Notes under the pieces: generated by a model
The model's input: the letters and a program-made list of their open reading frames with translations, nothing else
Told to the model about the DNA's origin: nothing
Databases searched by the model: none
Assembly: GCA_943367595.1 (NCBI GenBank)
Contig: CALRJS020000010.1
Span: 33,617 to 97,616, forward strand
Reading direction: 5' to 3'
Origin: MW101C3 sp943367595
GTDB taxonomy: Bacteria > Cyanobacteriota > Cyanobacteriia > PCC-6307 > Cyanobiaceae
DNA length: 64,000 nucleotides
Program-made: the position numbers and the translations under genes
Part shown: one piece after another, positions 1-9,204 of the stretch
Position numbering within the stretch: position 1 is the first letter of the stretch
Layout: each line of letters starts with the position of its first letter

Positions 1-1
1 C

Positions 2-448
2 GCCGACGTGACGGTGTTCACCAAGCAGGAGTTCGAGGAAGCCGAGAAGGACTACTGGCGCACCAGCACCGCGATCGGCTTCATCTTCACGCTCGGTGCC
101 GCCATGGGCTTTGTGGTGGGCTGCGTGATCGTTTACCAGATCCTCTACAGCGACGTCAGCGACCACCTGCCCGAGTACGCCACCTTGATGGCGATGGGCT
201 ACCCGCTCGTGACCCTGCTGGGGGTGGTGGCCCGGGAGGGCATCCTGCTGGCCGTGCTCGGCTATGTGCCGGCCTACGCCGCAGGCACCGGCCTGTATCA
301 CCTGCTGCGCTCCGCCACCCGCTTGCCGGTGGGGATGGAAGCCAGCCGCTCCCTGTTGATCTTCGGCCTGATCCTGGTGATGTGCATGGGCTCCGCTGCT
401 CTGGCCATGCGCAAGCTCGGCGATGCCGATCCGGCCGAAATCTTCTGA
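2..448 (+). CDS. devC: DevC-type ABC exporter permease, C-terminal part
   Basis: The reading frame is already open at the left edge, so only the last about 149 codons are present. The segment has three hydrophobic stretches and the FtsX/MacB-like permease end. Features typical of DevC are the stretch containing YSDVSDHLPEYATL and the C-terminal ADPAEIF. DevC is the inner-membrane permease of DevBCA exporters, which work with a TolC-like outer-membrane protein; in heterocyst formers they export glycolipids, while in unicellular cyanobacteria the substrate is not established. The ATPase gene follows 11 bp downstream, so the two are co-transcribed. The upstream membrane-fusion subunit (devB) would lie outside the window. 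Confidence 0.88.
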   Translation, partial: ADVTVFTKQEFEEAEKDYWRTSTAIGFIFTLGAAMGFVVGCVIVYQILYSDVSDHLPEYATLMAMGYPLVTLLGVVAREGILLAVLGYVPAYAAGTGLYHLLRSATRLPVGMEASRSLLIFGLILVMCMGSAALAMRKLGDADPAEIF

Positions 449-459
449 GCCCTGTGCCG

Positions 460-1260
460 ATGTCCCCCGCCACGAACCCAGCCATCCATGGTGTTGCCGC
501 TGCCAGCCTCACGTCTGGCGGCATGGAGCGCAGCGCCACCGCCGGCTCAGCCTCGGCCTCAGCCATGGTGGAGATCAGCGGCCTCTGCCATTCCTACGGC
601 AAGGGAACGATGCGCCGGCAGGTGATCCAGAACGTGGATCTGCGCATCGACCCGGGCGAGGTGGTGCTGCTCACCGGCCCGTCGGGCTGCGGGAAAACCA
701 CGCTGCTCACGCTGGTTGGGGCGCTGCGCCAGGTGCAGGAGGGCCAGGTGCGCGTGCTGGGCCAGGCCCTGGAGAACAGCGGCCGCGGCGAGCGGCAGCG
801 GTTACGGCGACGCATCGGCATGATTTTTCAGGGGCACAACCTGTTGCTCTGCCTGACGGCGGAGCAGAACGTGCAGATGGGGGCGGATCTGCTGCCGGGG
901 CTGGGCTACCGCGCCCGCCGCGACCAGGCCCGCGAATGGCTGCGGGCCGTGGGGCTCGGCGATCACCTGGGCAAGTTGCCCCACGACCTCTCGGGCGGTC
1001 AGAAGCAGCGGGTGGCGATCGCCCGGGCCCTGGCCACCCATCCACGCCTGCTGCTGGCAGATGAACCCACCGCCGCCCTCGACAGCCAGAGCGGCCGCGA
1101 GGTGGTGGAACTGCTGAAGCGCCTGGCGCGCGAGCAACAGTGTGCCGTTTTGATGGTCACCCACGATCCGCGCATCCTTGATGTGGCCGACCGGCTCGTG
1201 AAGATGGAAGACGGCCGCCTGTCGTCCGCGCCACTGGCAATCGCTGCAACAGCGCACTGA
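460..1260 (+). CDS. devA: DevA-type ABC exporter ATP-binding subunit
   Basis: Encodes 266 residues with a complete ABC ATPase core: Walker A GPSGCGKTT, signature LSGGQKQR, Walker B LLLADEP and the H-loop in VTHDPR. The family is MacB/LolD/DevA-like and powers the DevC permease encoded immediately upstream. The N-terminal about 35 residues from this ATG are Ala/Ser-rich and not conserved-looking. ATG codons at 523 and 565 are alternative starts, and 565 would begin the protein directly at the nucleotide-binding domain, as most DevA proteins do. Function is clear; the start is uncertain. Confidence 0.88.
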   Translation: MSPATNPAIHGVAAASLTSGGMERSATAGSASASAMVEISGLCHSYGKGTMRRQVIQNVDLRIDPGEVVLLTGPSGCGKTTLLTLVGALRQVQEGQVRVLGQALENSGRGERQRLRRRIGMIFQGHNLLLCLTAEQNVQMGADLLPGLGYRARRDQAREWLRAVGLGDHLGKLPHDLSGGQKQRVAIARALATHPRLLLADEPTAALDSQSGREVVELLKRLAREQQCAVLMVTHDPRILDVADRLVKMEDGRLSSAPLAIAATAH

Positions 1261-1469
1261 GAGGCGGCCAGGACGCTGCGCTCCAGCGCAGCAGCTGGCT
1301 AGAGCTGTGAGCTGCGGCAGCGAGCTGTGGAGGTGAACTGCTTCAGTGAGCTTCAGCTGGGCTGCCCGAGTGAAACTGGGCCGTGCGAGAGGAACGCCCC
1401 GGCGGCTCGCGCTGAAGCCGCACGGAACCCATTGGCTAGAGTGAACGATCTCCCGTACCCAGGTCGTCC

Positions 1470-1625
1470 ATGGCGAAGCGCCGGAACCTCAAAAAGGAAA
1501 AGCAGGAACGTAACCGCTCCTACGCCCGCAAATTCAAGAAGCGCAAGCTCCGCAACGACGGTCGCGGTGAAGGCGCCGGCAACGGTGTCACCGGCACCGC
1601 CAACAACGGTGGCGCCGCCGACTGA
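1470..1625 (+). CDS. small basic protein, 51 aa, conserved-looking
   Basis: A short ATG-started frame of 51 codons. The first 30 residues are extremely basic (MAKRRNLKKEKQERNRSYAR, then more Lys/Arg) and the last 20 are a Gly/Asn/Ala tail. It resembles the very small Lys/Arg-rich proteins found in picocyanobacteria; nucleic-acid or ribosome association is only an inference from the charge. It stands alone, with a strong factor-independent terminator about 30 bp after the stop and a possible -10 (TAGAGT) about 35 bp before the start. This supports a separately transcribed gene. Confidence 0.7.
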   Translation: MAKRRNLKKEKQERNRSYARKFKKRKLRNDGRGEGAGNGVTGTANNGGAAD

Positions 1626-1654
1626 GCCGTCGCGCCACGCCCCTTGATCATTGG

Positions 1655-1682
1655 AAAGGGATCCTGCGGGGTCCCTTTTTTT
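1655..1682 (+). terminator. factor-independent terminator after the 51-aa gene
   Basis: An inverted repeat (AAAGGGA...TCCCTTT, with further GC pairs near the loop) is followed by a run of seven T residues. It ends the small basic protein gene and separates it from the glycosyltransferase gene. Confidence 0.8.
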
Positions 1683-1738
1683 GCCTCTCGATACGCCCTC
1701 CCCTCCGGCTTCCCCCGTCCTCCCTTCGTTTCAGGCGC

Positions 1739-2671
1739 ATGTTTCTCAGCGTCGTCATTCCCACCTACAACCGCCGGCCCATCCTCGAGAAGGCACTCAC
1801 CGCGCTGGAGCAGCAGCGGCTCGGAGCACCGATCGAGGCCTACGAAGTGGTGGTGGTCGACGACGGCTCCACCGATGACACCCCCGCCTGGCTGCGCCGG
1901 GAGGCCGGCCGCTTCCCCCACGTGCGCCTGGTGGAACAGGACCATGGCGGTCCGGCGGAAGGGCGCAATCGGGGCGTCGCCCATGCCCGCGGCGATGTGA
2001 TCGTGTTCATCGACAGCGATCTGGTGGTGAATGACGGCTTCCTGCTGGCCCATGCCGAGGCCCTGGTCGCCTACTGGGAGCGGCACGGCCACCGCCGCTG
2101 CTTCACCTACGGCGCGGTGATCAACACCTCCAACTTCGACGACCCGCGCAGCGAACCGCACAAGCTCAGCGATCTCTCCTGGGCCTACTTCGCCACTGGC
2201 AATGTGGCGATCGACCGGGCACTGCTGGAGCAGGCCGGCCTGTTCGATACCGGCTTCCGGCTCTACGGCTGGGAAGACCTCGAACTGGGCGAGCGGCTAA
2301 GGCAGCTCGGGGTGGAGCTGGTGCGCTGCCCTGCCGCGGCGGGGTATCACTGGCATCCGGCCCTGCGCCTGGAACAACTGCCCGATCTGGTGCGCATCGA
2401 GCAGGAGCGGGCCCGCATGGGCCTGGTGTTCTACCGGAAGCACCCCACCCGCAGGGTGCGCTTCATCATCCAGTTCACCTGGTTGCACCGGCTGCTGTGG
2501 GAGGTGCTCACCCTCGGCGGCCTGGTCAACGAACGCACTCTGCGGCCCCTGCTGGCCTGGTTGATCCGCCGCGGCCAGCCGGGGCTGGCGATGGAGCTGC
2601 TGCGGCTGCCACTCAATCGGCTCGGCGTGCGGGCCCTTTACCGGGAAGCAAGGGCCGCAGGGCTGCGCTGA
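1739..2671 (+). CDS. family 2 glycosyltransferase
   Basis: Encodes 310 residues. The GT-A fold is seen from residue 1: SVVIPTYNR, then VVVVDDGSTDDTPAWL, the DXD-like FIDSD near residue 97 and the acceptor-side GWEDLELGERL near residue 180, all typical of GT2 enzymes with a C-terminal galactosyltransferase-like half. It should transfer a sugar from a nucleotide-sugar to a cell-surface glycan or lipid; the substrate cannot be told. No membrane segment is evident. It sits alone between a terminator and rpsB. Confidence 0.85.
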   Translation: MFLSVVIPTYNRRPILEKALTALEQQRLGAPIEAYEVVVVDDGSTDDTPAWLRREAGRFPHVRLVEQDHGGPAEGRNRGVAHARGDVIVFIDSDLVVNDGFLLAHAEALVAYWERHGHRRCFTYGAVINTSNFDDPRSEPHKLSDLSWAYFATGNVAIDRALLEQAGLFDTGFRLYGWEDLELGERLRQLGVELVRCPAAAGYHWHPALRLEQLPDLVRIEQERARMGLVFYRKHPTRRVRFIIQFTWLHRLLWEVLTLGGLVNERTLRPLLAWLIRRGQPGLAMELLRLPLNRLGVRALYREARAAGLR

Positions 2672-2814
2672 AGGGCCATTTGGTAATTTGAGTGGTCCCC
2701 ACAAACCGCACACCTGTCCGTTTCGGGTGTTCACACGATCAAGGGCGGCTCTTCCTCGAGTCGCTTCGTGCTGAACCCAGGCAGGTGGAGGCGAACCCGA
2801 AACCCTCCCCACCC

Positions 2815-3528
2815 ATGGCTGTCGTAACCCTCTCCGAAATGATGGAGGCGGGTGCCCACTTCGGGCACCAAACCCGCCGCTGGAATCCCAAGATGTCGCG
2901 CTACATCTATTGCGCGCGCAACGGAGTCCACATCATCGATCTCGTGCAGACCGCCGTCTGCATGAACAACGCTTACAAATGGACCCGCAGCGCCTCGCGC
3001 GCCGGCAAGCGGTTCCTGTTCGTGGGCACCAAGAAACAAGCCTCCGAAGTGATTGCCCAGGAGGCTGCCCGCTGCGGCGCCGCCTACGTGAACCAGCGCT
3101 GGCTGGGCGGCATGCTCACCAACTGGAGCACGATGCGCGCCCGCATCGATCGCCTCAAGGATCTGGAGCGGATGGAGTCTTCCGGCGCCATCGCCATGCG
3201 GCCGAAGAAAGAAGCGGCTGTGCTGCGGCGCGAACTGGAGCGGCTGCAGAAGTATCTGGGCGGTCTGAAGAACATGCGCCGCCTGCCGGATGTGGTCGTG
3301 CTGGTCGACCAGCGCCGCGAAACCAACGCCGTTCTGGAGTGCCGCAAGCTCGACATTCCCCTGGTGTCGATGCTTGACACCAACTGCGACCCCGATCTGG
3401 CCGACGTGCCGATCCCCTGCAACGACGACGCCGTGCGTTCCGTGCAGCTGGTGCTGGGCCGCCTGGCCGATGCGATCAACGAAGGTCGCCATGGTGCCCA
3501 GGAACCCCGCGACGATGACGAGGGCTGA
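2815..3528 (+). CDS. rpsB: 30S ribosomal protein S2
   Basis: Encodes 237 residues. The start is the ATG giving MAVVTLSEMMEAGAHFGHQT, the standard S2 N-terminus; the frame stays open upstream but has no S2 homology there. Hallmarks are GAHFGHQTRRWNPKM, FVGTKKQA, NQRWLGGMLTN and the LDTNCDPD loop. S2 binds the 30S platform late in assembly. The tsf gene follows 62 bp downstream, the widely conserved bacterial rpsB-tsf pair. The last dozen residues are acidic and variable. Confidence 0.98.
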   Translation: MAVVTLSEMMEAGAHFGHQTRRWNPKMSRYIYCARNGVHIIDLVQTAVCMNNAYKWTRSASRAGKRFLFVGTKKQASEVIAQEAARCGAAYVNQRWLGGMLTNWSTMRARIDRLKDLERMESSGAIAMRPKKEAAVLRRELERLQKYLGGLKNMRRLPDVVVLVDQRRETNAVLECRKLDIPLVSMLDTNCDPDLADVPIPCNDDAVRSVQLVLGRLADAINEGRHGAQEPRDDDEG

Positions 3529-3590
3529 GGCCCTCCTCCGCCTCCCTCAGCCTCTCCACTCCCTCTCCCTCCTCCCCCTCCGTTTCTGTC

Positions 3591-4253
3591 ATGGCTGAGA
3601 TTTCAGCAAAGCTCGTCAAGGAACTGCGCGAAAAAACCGGCGCAGGGATGATGAACTGCAAGAAGGCGCTGGCCGAAAACGCCGGTGACATGACCAAGGC
3701 CGCCGAATGGCTGCGCCAGAAGGGCATTGCCACCGCGGAGAAGAAAGCCGGCCGTACGGCAGCGGAAGGGGCGATCGGCAGCTACATCCACACCGGCGCT
3801 CGCGTCGGTGTGCTGCTCGAACTCAACTGCGAAACCGACTTCGTCGCCCGCGGTGATGTGTTCCAGGAGCTGCTGCGCAACGTGGCGATGCAGATCGCCG
3901 CCTGCCCCAACGCCGAATACGTGAGCACCGAGGAGATCCCCCCGGAAATCGTCGAGCGTGAGAAAAGCATCGAAATGGGCCGCGATGATCTTGCCGGCAA
4001 GCCCGACAAGATGAAGGAGAAGATCGTCGAGGGACGCATCGGCAAGCGGCTGAAAGAGCTCGCGCTGCTGGAGCAACCCTTCATCAAGGACAGCGCGATC
4101 ACCCTGGCCGAACTGGTGAAGCAGGTGGCCGGTCAGGTCGGCGAAAACATCCAGGTGCGGCGCTTCACCCGTTACACCCTGGGTGAGGGCATCCAGGTGG
4201 AAGCCAGCGATTTCGCCGCCGAAGTGGCGGCCATGAGCGGCCCGACCGCTTGA
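3591..4253 (+). CDS. tsf: translation elongation factor Ts
   Basis: Encodes 220 residues. The N-terminal UBA-like domain reads KLVKELREKTGAGMMNCKKA, followed by the dimerisation core with GRTAAEGAIGSYIH and the TDFVARGDVF loop that contacts EF-Tu. The length matches the short cyanobacterial EF-Ts forms with one core subdomain rather than the longer E. coli type. It catalyses GDP release from EF-Tu. It follows rpsB in the same operon. Confidence 0.98.
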   Translation: MAEISAKLVKELREKTGAGMMNCKKALAENAGDMTKAAEWLRQKGIATAEKKAGRTAAEGAIGSYIHTGARVGVLLELNCETDFVARGDVFQELLRNVAMQIAACPNAEYVSTEEIPPEIVEREKSIEMGRDDLAGKPDKMKEKIVEGRIGKRLKELALLEQPFIKDSAITLAELVKQVAGQVGENIQVRRFTRYTLGEGIQVEASDFAAEVAAMSGPTA

Positions 4254-4293
4254 GCGGCTCCACCGGAGTCCTCCTCTGCGTGGAGGGTCAGCC

Positions 4294-5910
4294 TTGGAAT
4301 CCAGCGCCACGGCACTGACGGAAGCCCAGGCCCACCTGCACCAGCTGCGCCAGCGCCTGGAGCAGAGCAATCCGGCCCTGTATCGGGATCTGGCCCTCTA
4401 CCTTCAGGTGCTGAGGGCCTGCTTGCCGCAGGCGGTTCTGCAGGCCACCTTTCACCTGGCCACCCAGGTGGTGCCGGCGCGCTTCACGGCGCTCGACACC
4501 GCCGAGCGCCTCGGGCTGCAGCGGCGCCTGCAGCAACTGGTCCAGCGCTGCAATGCTCTGCTCACGGTGGAGCAGCTGATCGTGCTGGCACGCCAGGTGC
4601 GCGCTGAACAGCAGCGCCTGCGGCGGCGGGAGCAGAGGCGTCTGCTGGCCGCCATGGCTGCTGCCGCTGGGGAAGACACAGAGGAGTCCCATGGCGATGA
4701 CACGCCTGGGCCATCCGGAGACGGCTCTCGCCAGGACTCCGGCCAGGCGATGGGCCTGCCGCGCGGTTCCGTGCAGCTGGGCATGGATCTGCCACTCAGT
4801 GCCGATCTGTTCGCCGCCGGCGTTCCGGGCCTGAGCGGGCTGTCCGGCCTGGCCGCACTCACCAGCGGCAGCGAGGAGGAAGGCGGCCGCGCCGCTGGTT
4901 ACGGCGGCGGCGACACGGCGGAGGAAGACGACGCGGACGATGACACTGCGCACAGAGACCACCACGGTCCGGACGGCGCCAATGCAGACGGCGGGCAGAG
5001 CTACGACGCCCGGGGCTACGACGTGCAGGGCTACAACGCCCAGGGCGGCGACGACGCAGATGAAGACGACACCGACGCAGACGCTCTCATCGACGCAGAC
5101 GCCGAAGCTGACGACGCGAGCGACGACGACGCTGACACAGGTGGCCTAGGCCGAGACGCTGCTGGCCGCAACCACAGCCAGCACAGGAACCGCTCAGGCG
5201 GCCATCAAGGAGGCGGCAGCCAGGGAGATCGTGCCGCCAGCCAGGCTGCCAGTGGCTTTGACGCCGGCGGTGAACCCGCCCATGTGTTCCAGGCGCTGTT
5301 CGCGATGGCCAGCGAGGCGATGGGGCGCCTGCCTGCATCGGCCAGGGACGCCGACGACGGCGACGATCAGGATCTCAATGACGACAGTGAGGGGAGCGCC
5401 GTATCGGCGTCCGCCTCGCCGACCGACCCAGACGACGACAGCGAGCCGCCTTATCTCATGCCGCGCCAGCCGCTGGAGCTGCTGCACTGGTGGGGCGCCT
5501 TCGACCTCGCCCTGCAGCGGCGCCTGCGCAATCTTTCGCACGCGATCAACCTCGAACTCCTGCGCCTGGGCCTCACGCGCAGCCTGCTGCCGGCGAGCCT
5601 GCTGGATGCGGTGCTGCGCGGTCAGATCGAAGCACTGCCGGCTCCCGCCAACCTGCTGCGTCTGTCTCTGCCCTTCAGCACCGATGGCATGTCCGCGCCG
5701 ATGGAAGCGCTCGGCCTGCTGCTGCGCGGGCCCGATCTGGAGGCGGAGCAGCCACGGCTGCGCGCCTGCCGGCGCCGGCTGGAGGAGCGGCGCAGCGAAC
5801 TGCGCACTGTCGCCCGGAACTACCGACACTGGCAGCGGCGCACCCTCGCCCTGGAGGCGGAGCAACAGTGGTTGCAGGACAGTCGGATGGCAGGTCCGGT
5901 TCAACCCTGA
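4294..5910 (+). CDS. conserved hypothetical protein with long acidic low-complexity middle
   Basis: Encodes 538 residues from a TTG start. Residues 1-110 are a helical, Gln/Leu/Arg-rich segment with coiled-coil character. Residues about 125-390 are low-complexity, packed with Asp, Gly, Ala and Gln (runs such as DDDADTGG). Residues about 385-538 look ordered again, beginning PYLMPRQPLELLHWWGAFD. No enzymatic motif is seen. It lies between tsf and recG, overlaps the likely recG start by about 40 bp, and is probably co-transcribed with recG. Function unknown; the ordered ends suggest a conserved protein carrying a fast-evolving acidic insert. Confidence 0.6.
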   Translation: MESSATALTEAQAHLHQLRQRLEQSNPALYRDLALYLQVLRACLPQAVLQATFHLATQVVPARFTALDTAERLGLQRRLQQLVQRCNALLTVEQLIVLARQVRAEQQRLRRREQRRLLAAMAAAAGEDTEESHGDDTPGPSGDGSRQDSGQAMGLPRGSVQLGMDLPLSADLFAAGVPGLSGLSGLAALTSGSEEEGGRAAGYGGGDTAEEDDADDDTAHRDHHGPDGANADGGQSYDARGYDVQGYNAQGGDDADEDDTDADALIDADAEADDASDDDADTGGLGRDAAGRNHSQHRNRSGGHQGGGSQGDRAASQAASGFDAGGEPAHVFQALFAMASEAMGRLPASARDADDGDDQDLNDDSEGSAVSASASPTDPDDDSEPPYLMPRQPLELLHWWGAFDLALQRRLRNLSHAINLELLRLGLTRSLLPASLLDAVLRGQIEALPAPANLLRLSLPFSTDGMSAPMEALGLLLRGPDLEAEQPRLRACRRRLEERRSELRTVARNYRHWQRRTLALEAEQQWLQDSRMAGPVQP

Positions 5911-8432
5911 CCCCGGGCTCGCCAGCGTGCGATTGGCTGGCCACCCTGCAACAGGCCCTGAGGGTGGAGGCGGAACGCGGTTTCACCGACCTGCAGGGCC
6001 GCCACGAGTGCTTCAGCGCATTTCTGGCCCGCAGCTGCCGCCAACCACCGGACGGCCTGACCCGGCGCCCGGAGGATCAACGCGCCCTGGCCGAGCTGGC
6101 TGCAGGCTTTGAGGGCTACAGCGGCCTGAGCCCCGCCCGCCGGCAGACCCTGGTGCGCCAGTGCCGCGAGCGGCTGCATGCCCTGCGCCGCTCCTTCGAC
6201 CCACCGGCCACCGTGGCGCCGCCGCGGCTGCCGCGGCGCGAAGCGCCCGCGCCTGCGGCGGGCAGCAGAGGTGCAAGCGGCGGCGATGCACGCACCAGCG
6301 GCGTGAGCAAGGGCCAGGCGGCCATCGAGCCCGACACGCCGCTGGGGGCAATCCGTGGCATCGGCGCCAGGACCGCCACCCAGCTCGCCGCCATGGGGCT
6401 GCTGCTGGCCCGCGATCTGGTGCGCCACTACCCCCGCGACTACGTCGATTACGCGAACCTGGCGCGGATCGGAGCCCTGCGCGCAGGCGAGACGGCCACC
6501 GTGGTCGCCACGGTGAAGCGCTGCCATGCCTTTGCCAGCCCGCGCAATCCCAACCTCTCGATCCTGGAGCTGCAACTGCAGGACATCACGGGCCGGCTGC
6601 GGGTGAGCCGGTTTCTGATCGGCAAGCGCTTCAGCACGCCGGGTTGGCTGAAAGCCCAGCAACGCCAGTTCCCGCCGGGCTGCACGGTGGTGGCCAGCGG
6701 CCTGGTCAAGGACTCGCCCTACGGCCCCTGCTTCCAGGATCCGCTGATGGAGGTGCTGGAACGCCCGGATGCGCCACTGCGCTCCGATCGCATCGGCCGG
6801 CTGCTGCCGGTCTACGCACTCACCGAAGGCCTGAACGCCGAGCGCTTGCGGCAGGCCCTGCGCGTCGTGCTGGAGGCGGCGGTGCGTTGGCCCGATCCCC
6901 TGCCGGCCGGCCTGCGCCAGCGGGAAGCACTGATGGGCCGTGGGGAGGCGCTGCAGGGGTTGCACGATCCCCGCGACCGGGATCATCTACAGGCCAGCCG
7001 TCACCGGCTGGTTTTCGATGAGTTTCTGCTGCTGCAGGTGCGGCTGCTGCAGCGCCGCCTGCAGCAGAGCCGCCGGCCCTCCACGCCGCTCACGGTGAAC
7101 ACGGGCGCCGGCAGCCTGGTGGGCGGCTTCCTGGCGCTGCTGCCCTTCCCACTCACCGGCGCCCAGCAGCGGGTGCTTGCGGAGATCCGCGCCGACATGG
7201 CCCGGGGTCAGCCGATGGCACGCCTGGTGCAGGGGGATGTGGGCAGCGGCAAGACCGTGGTGGCCATTGCCGCCCTGCTCACTGCGATCGAAGCCGGTTG
7301 CCAGGGAGCCTTGATGGCTCCCACCGAGGTGCTGGCCGAGCAGCATGCCCGCAAACTCGGCGACTGGCTGCCCCAGCTGCATGTGCGCGCGGCGCTGCTG
7401 ACCGGCTCCACCCCCCAGCGGCGGCGCCGTGAGCTGCTGCAGGACCTGGCCAACGGCCAGCTGCAGCTGCTGGTGGGCACCCACGCCCTGCTGGAGGATC
7501 CGGTGCAGTTCGCCCGGCTCGGTCTGGTGGTGGTCGATGAGCAGCACCGCTTCGGGGTGCGGCAGCGCGACCGGCTGCTGGGGAAGGACGTGCAGCCTCA
7601 CCTGCTCACCATGACCGCCACCCCGATCCCCCGCACTCTGGCGCTCTCGGTGCACGGGGATCTGGAGGTGAGCCAGATCGATGCGTTGCCCCCCGGCCGC
7701 ACCCCCATCCGCACGCAGCTGCTGCGCAGTGGGGAACGCCAGGAGGCCTACCGGCTGATCGCCGAGCAGGTGGCACTGGGGCAGCGGGCCTATGTGGTGC
7801 TGCCGCTGGTGGAGGAGTCCGAGAAGCTCGATCTGCGCTCGGCGGTGGAGGTGCACCGCCAGCTGAGCGAAGAGGTGTTCCCGCAGCTGCGGGTGGGGCT
7901 GCTGCACGGCCGCATGGCCAGCAGTGAGAAGCAGGAGGCGATCACCGCCTTCGCCAGCGGCGCCTGCGATGTGCTGGTGGCCACCACGGTGGTGGAGGTG
8001 GGTGTCGACGTGCCGGAGGCCAGCGTGATGGTGATCGAGCACGCCGAGCGCTTCGGCCTGGCCCAGCTGCATCAGCTGCGGGGGCGGGTGGGCCGCGGCG
8101 CCGCCGCCTCCCACTGCCTGCTGATCAACGACAGCCGCAATGCCGAAGCCCGTCAGCGGCTGGAGGTGCTGGTGCGCAGCAGCGATGGCTTCGAGATCGC
8201 CGAAATGGACCTGCAGCTGCGGGGCCCCGGGCAGGTGCTCGGTACACGTCAATCGGGGCTGCCCGATCTGGCCCTGGCCAGCCTCACGGAAGATGGCGCC
8301 GTGCTGGAGCAGGCACGGGCCGTGGCGCAGGGGCTGCTGGCGGCGGATCCGGAGCTGCAGCGGCACCCGGGCCTGACCCTGGCCCTGGCCGAACAGCGCC
8401 AGCGGCAGGCGGAAGCGGCTCGCTTGAATTGA
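5868..8432 (+). CDS. recG: ATP-dependent DNA helicase RecG
   Basis: About 854 residues if the GTG at 5868 is used; a GTG at 5964 is another possible start. The wedge/OB domain follows the GIGARTATQLAAMG helix-hairpin-like stretch. Superfamily 2 motifs are clear: Walker A LVQGDVGSGKTVVA, DEQHRFG (DExH box), TMTATPIPRTL, the VVEVGVDVPEA motif V region and HQLRGRVGRG (motif VI), followed by the RecG tail with RGPGQVLGTRQSG. RecG remodels stalled replication forks and Holliday junctions. The about 130-residue N-terminal extension before the wedge is typical of cyanobacterial RecG. Confidence 0.95.
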   Translation: MVAGQSDGRSGSTLTPGSPACDWLATLQQALRVEAERGFTDLQGRHECFSAFLARSCRQPPDGLTRRPEDQRALAELAAGFEGYSGLSPARRQTLVRQCRERLHALRRSFDPPATVAPPRLPRREAPAPAAGSRGASGGDARTSGVSKGQAAIEPDTPLGAIRGIGARTATQLAAMGLLLARDLVRHYPRDYVDYANLARIGALRAGETATVVATVKRCHAFASPRNPNLSILELQLQDITGRLRVSRFLIGKRFSTPGWLKAQQRQFPPGCTVVASGLVKDSPYGPCFQDPLMEVLERPDAPLRSDRIGRLLPVYALTEGLNAERLRQALRVVLEAAVRWPDPLPAGLRQREALMGRGEALQGLHDPRDRDHLQASRHRLVFDEFLLLQVRLLQRRLQQSRRPSTPLTVNTGAGSLVGGFLALLPFPLTGAQQRVLAEIRADMARGQPMARLVQGDVGSGKTVVAIAALLTAIEAGCQGALMAPTEVLAEQHARKLGDWLPQLHVRAALLTGSTPQRRRRELLQDLANGQLQLLVGTHALLEDPVQFARLGLVVVDEQHRFGVRQRDRLLGKDVQPHLLTMTATPIPRTLALSVHGDLEVSQIDALPPGRTPIRTQLLRSGERQEAYRLIAEQVALGQRAYVVLPLVEESEKLDLRSAVEVHRQLSEEVFPQLRVGLLHGRMASSEKQEAITAFASGACDVLVATTVVEVGVDVPEASVMVIEHAERFGLAQLHQLRGRVGRGAAASHCLLINDSRNAEARQRLEVLVRSSDGFEIAEMDLQLRGPGQVLGTRQSGLPDLALASLTEDGAVLEQARAVAQGLLAADPELQRHPGLTLALAEQRQRQAEAARLN

Positions 8433-8454
8433 GCCCGTCCCCTGCTCTGCCGCC

Positions 8455-9204
8455 GTGCCGCGTCCCTGGAGCTCGGTCCCGATCGAAGACAACGGCGAAC
8501 CGCTGATCCCACTCCCCCCCGAGCTGCTACGGCTCAAGCCGCACCCCTATGCAGCTCTCGGGGCCCCCTATGGCCAGGCGGGCTGCCCCTTCCGCCTGCG
8601 GCAGGGGGTGGTGGAGCGTCTGCTGCAGGCCCAGGCCGCCCTGCAGCAGCGGCAGAACGGCTGGCGGCTGGCGGTGTTTGATGCCTGGCGGCCGCTGGCG
8701 GTGCAGGCCTTCATGGTGGAGCACGCGCTGCGGGAGGAATGCCGGGCCCGTGGGCTGGATCCCGAGCAGCCGGGCCCGGAGCGCGAGGCCGTGGCCGCAG
8801 AGGTGGGCCGCTTCTGGGCCCCGCCCAGTGCCGATCCAGCCACACCGCCGCCGCACAGCACAGGGGCAGCCGTGGATCTCACCCTGGCCGGGCCGGCAGG
8901 CGCGCTGCTGGGAATGGGCGGGGACATCGATGCGATCGGCGCCGTATCAGAGCCTGGTCACTACGCCGGCGCTGCCGCAGAGGATCCCACCGGCCCAGCG
9001 GCGAGCTGGCACCAGCGGCGTCAGCTGCTGCAGGCGGTGATGGCAGCGGCTGGGTTCAGTCAGCACCCCAACGAGTGGTGGCACTTCAGCCATGGTGATC
9101 AGCTGTGGGCCTGGCGCAGCGGCGCTGCGCAGGCCTGCTACGGGCGCTGGACGGGCGCCGGGGCTGGGGAGGGCACGGTGGCAGTGGGCAATGGCATCAG
9201 CTGA
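8455..9204 (+). CDS. D-alanyl-D-alanine dipeptidase, VanX-like (M15D)
   Basis: Encodes 249 residues from a GTG start 22 bp after recG. The M15 zinc-site residues are present: HSTGAAVDLTL (SxHxxGxAxD) near residue 140 and NEWWHFSHGD (ExWH) near residue 207, plus the upstream FDAWRPLAVQ arginine motif. The family hydrolyses D-Ala-D-Ala dipeptides, here probably in peptidoglycan recycling rather than vancomycin resistance, as no vanH or vanA is nearby. No signal peptide is evident, so it is likely cytoplasmic. Its last 67 bp overlap a converging gene. Confidence 0.85.
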   Translation: MPRPWSSVPIEDNGEPLIPLPPELLRLKPHPYAALGAPYGQAGCPFRLRQGVVERLLQAQAALQQRQNGWRLAVFDAWRPLAVQAFMVEHALREECRARGLDPEQPGPEREAVAAEVGRFWAPPSADPATPPPHSTGAAVDLTLAGPAGALLGMGGDIDAIGAVSEPGHYAGAAAEDPTGPAASWHQRRQLLQAVMAAAGFSQHPNEWWHFSHGDQLWAWRSGAAQACYGRWTGAGAGEGTVAVGNGIS

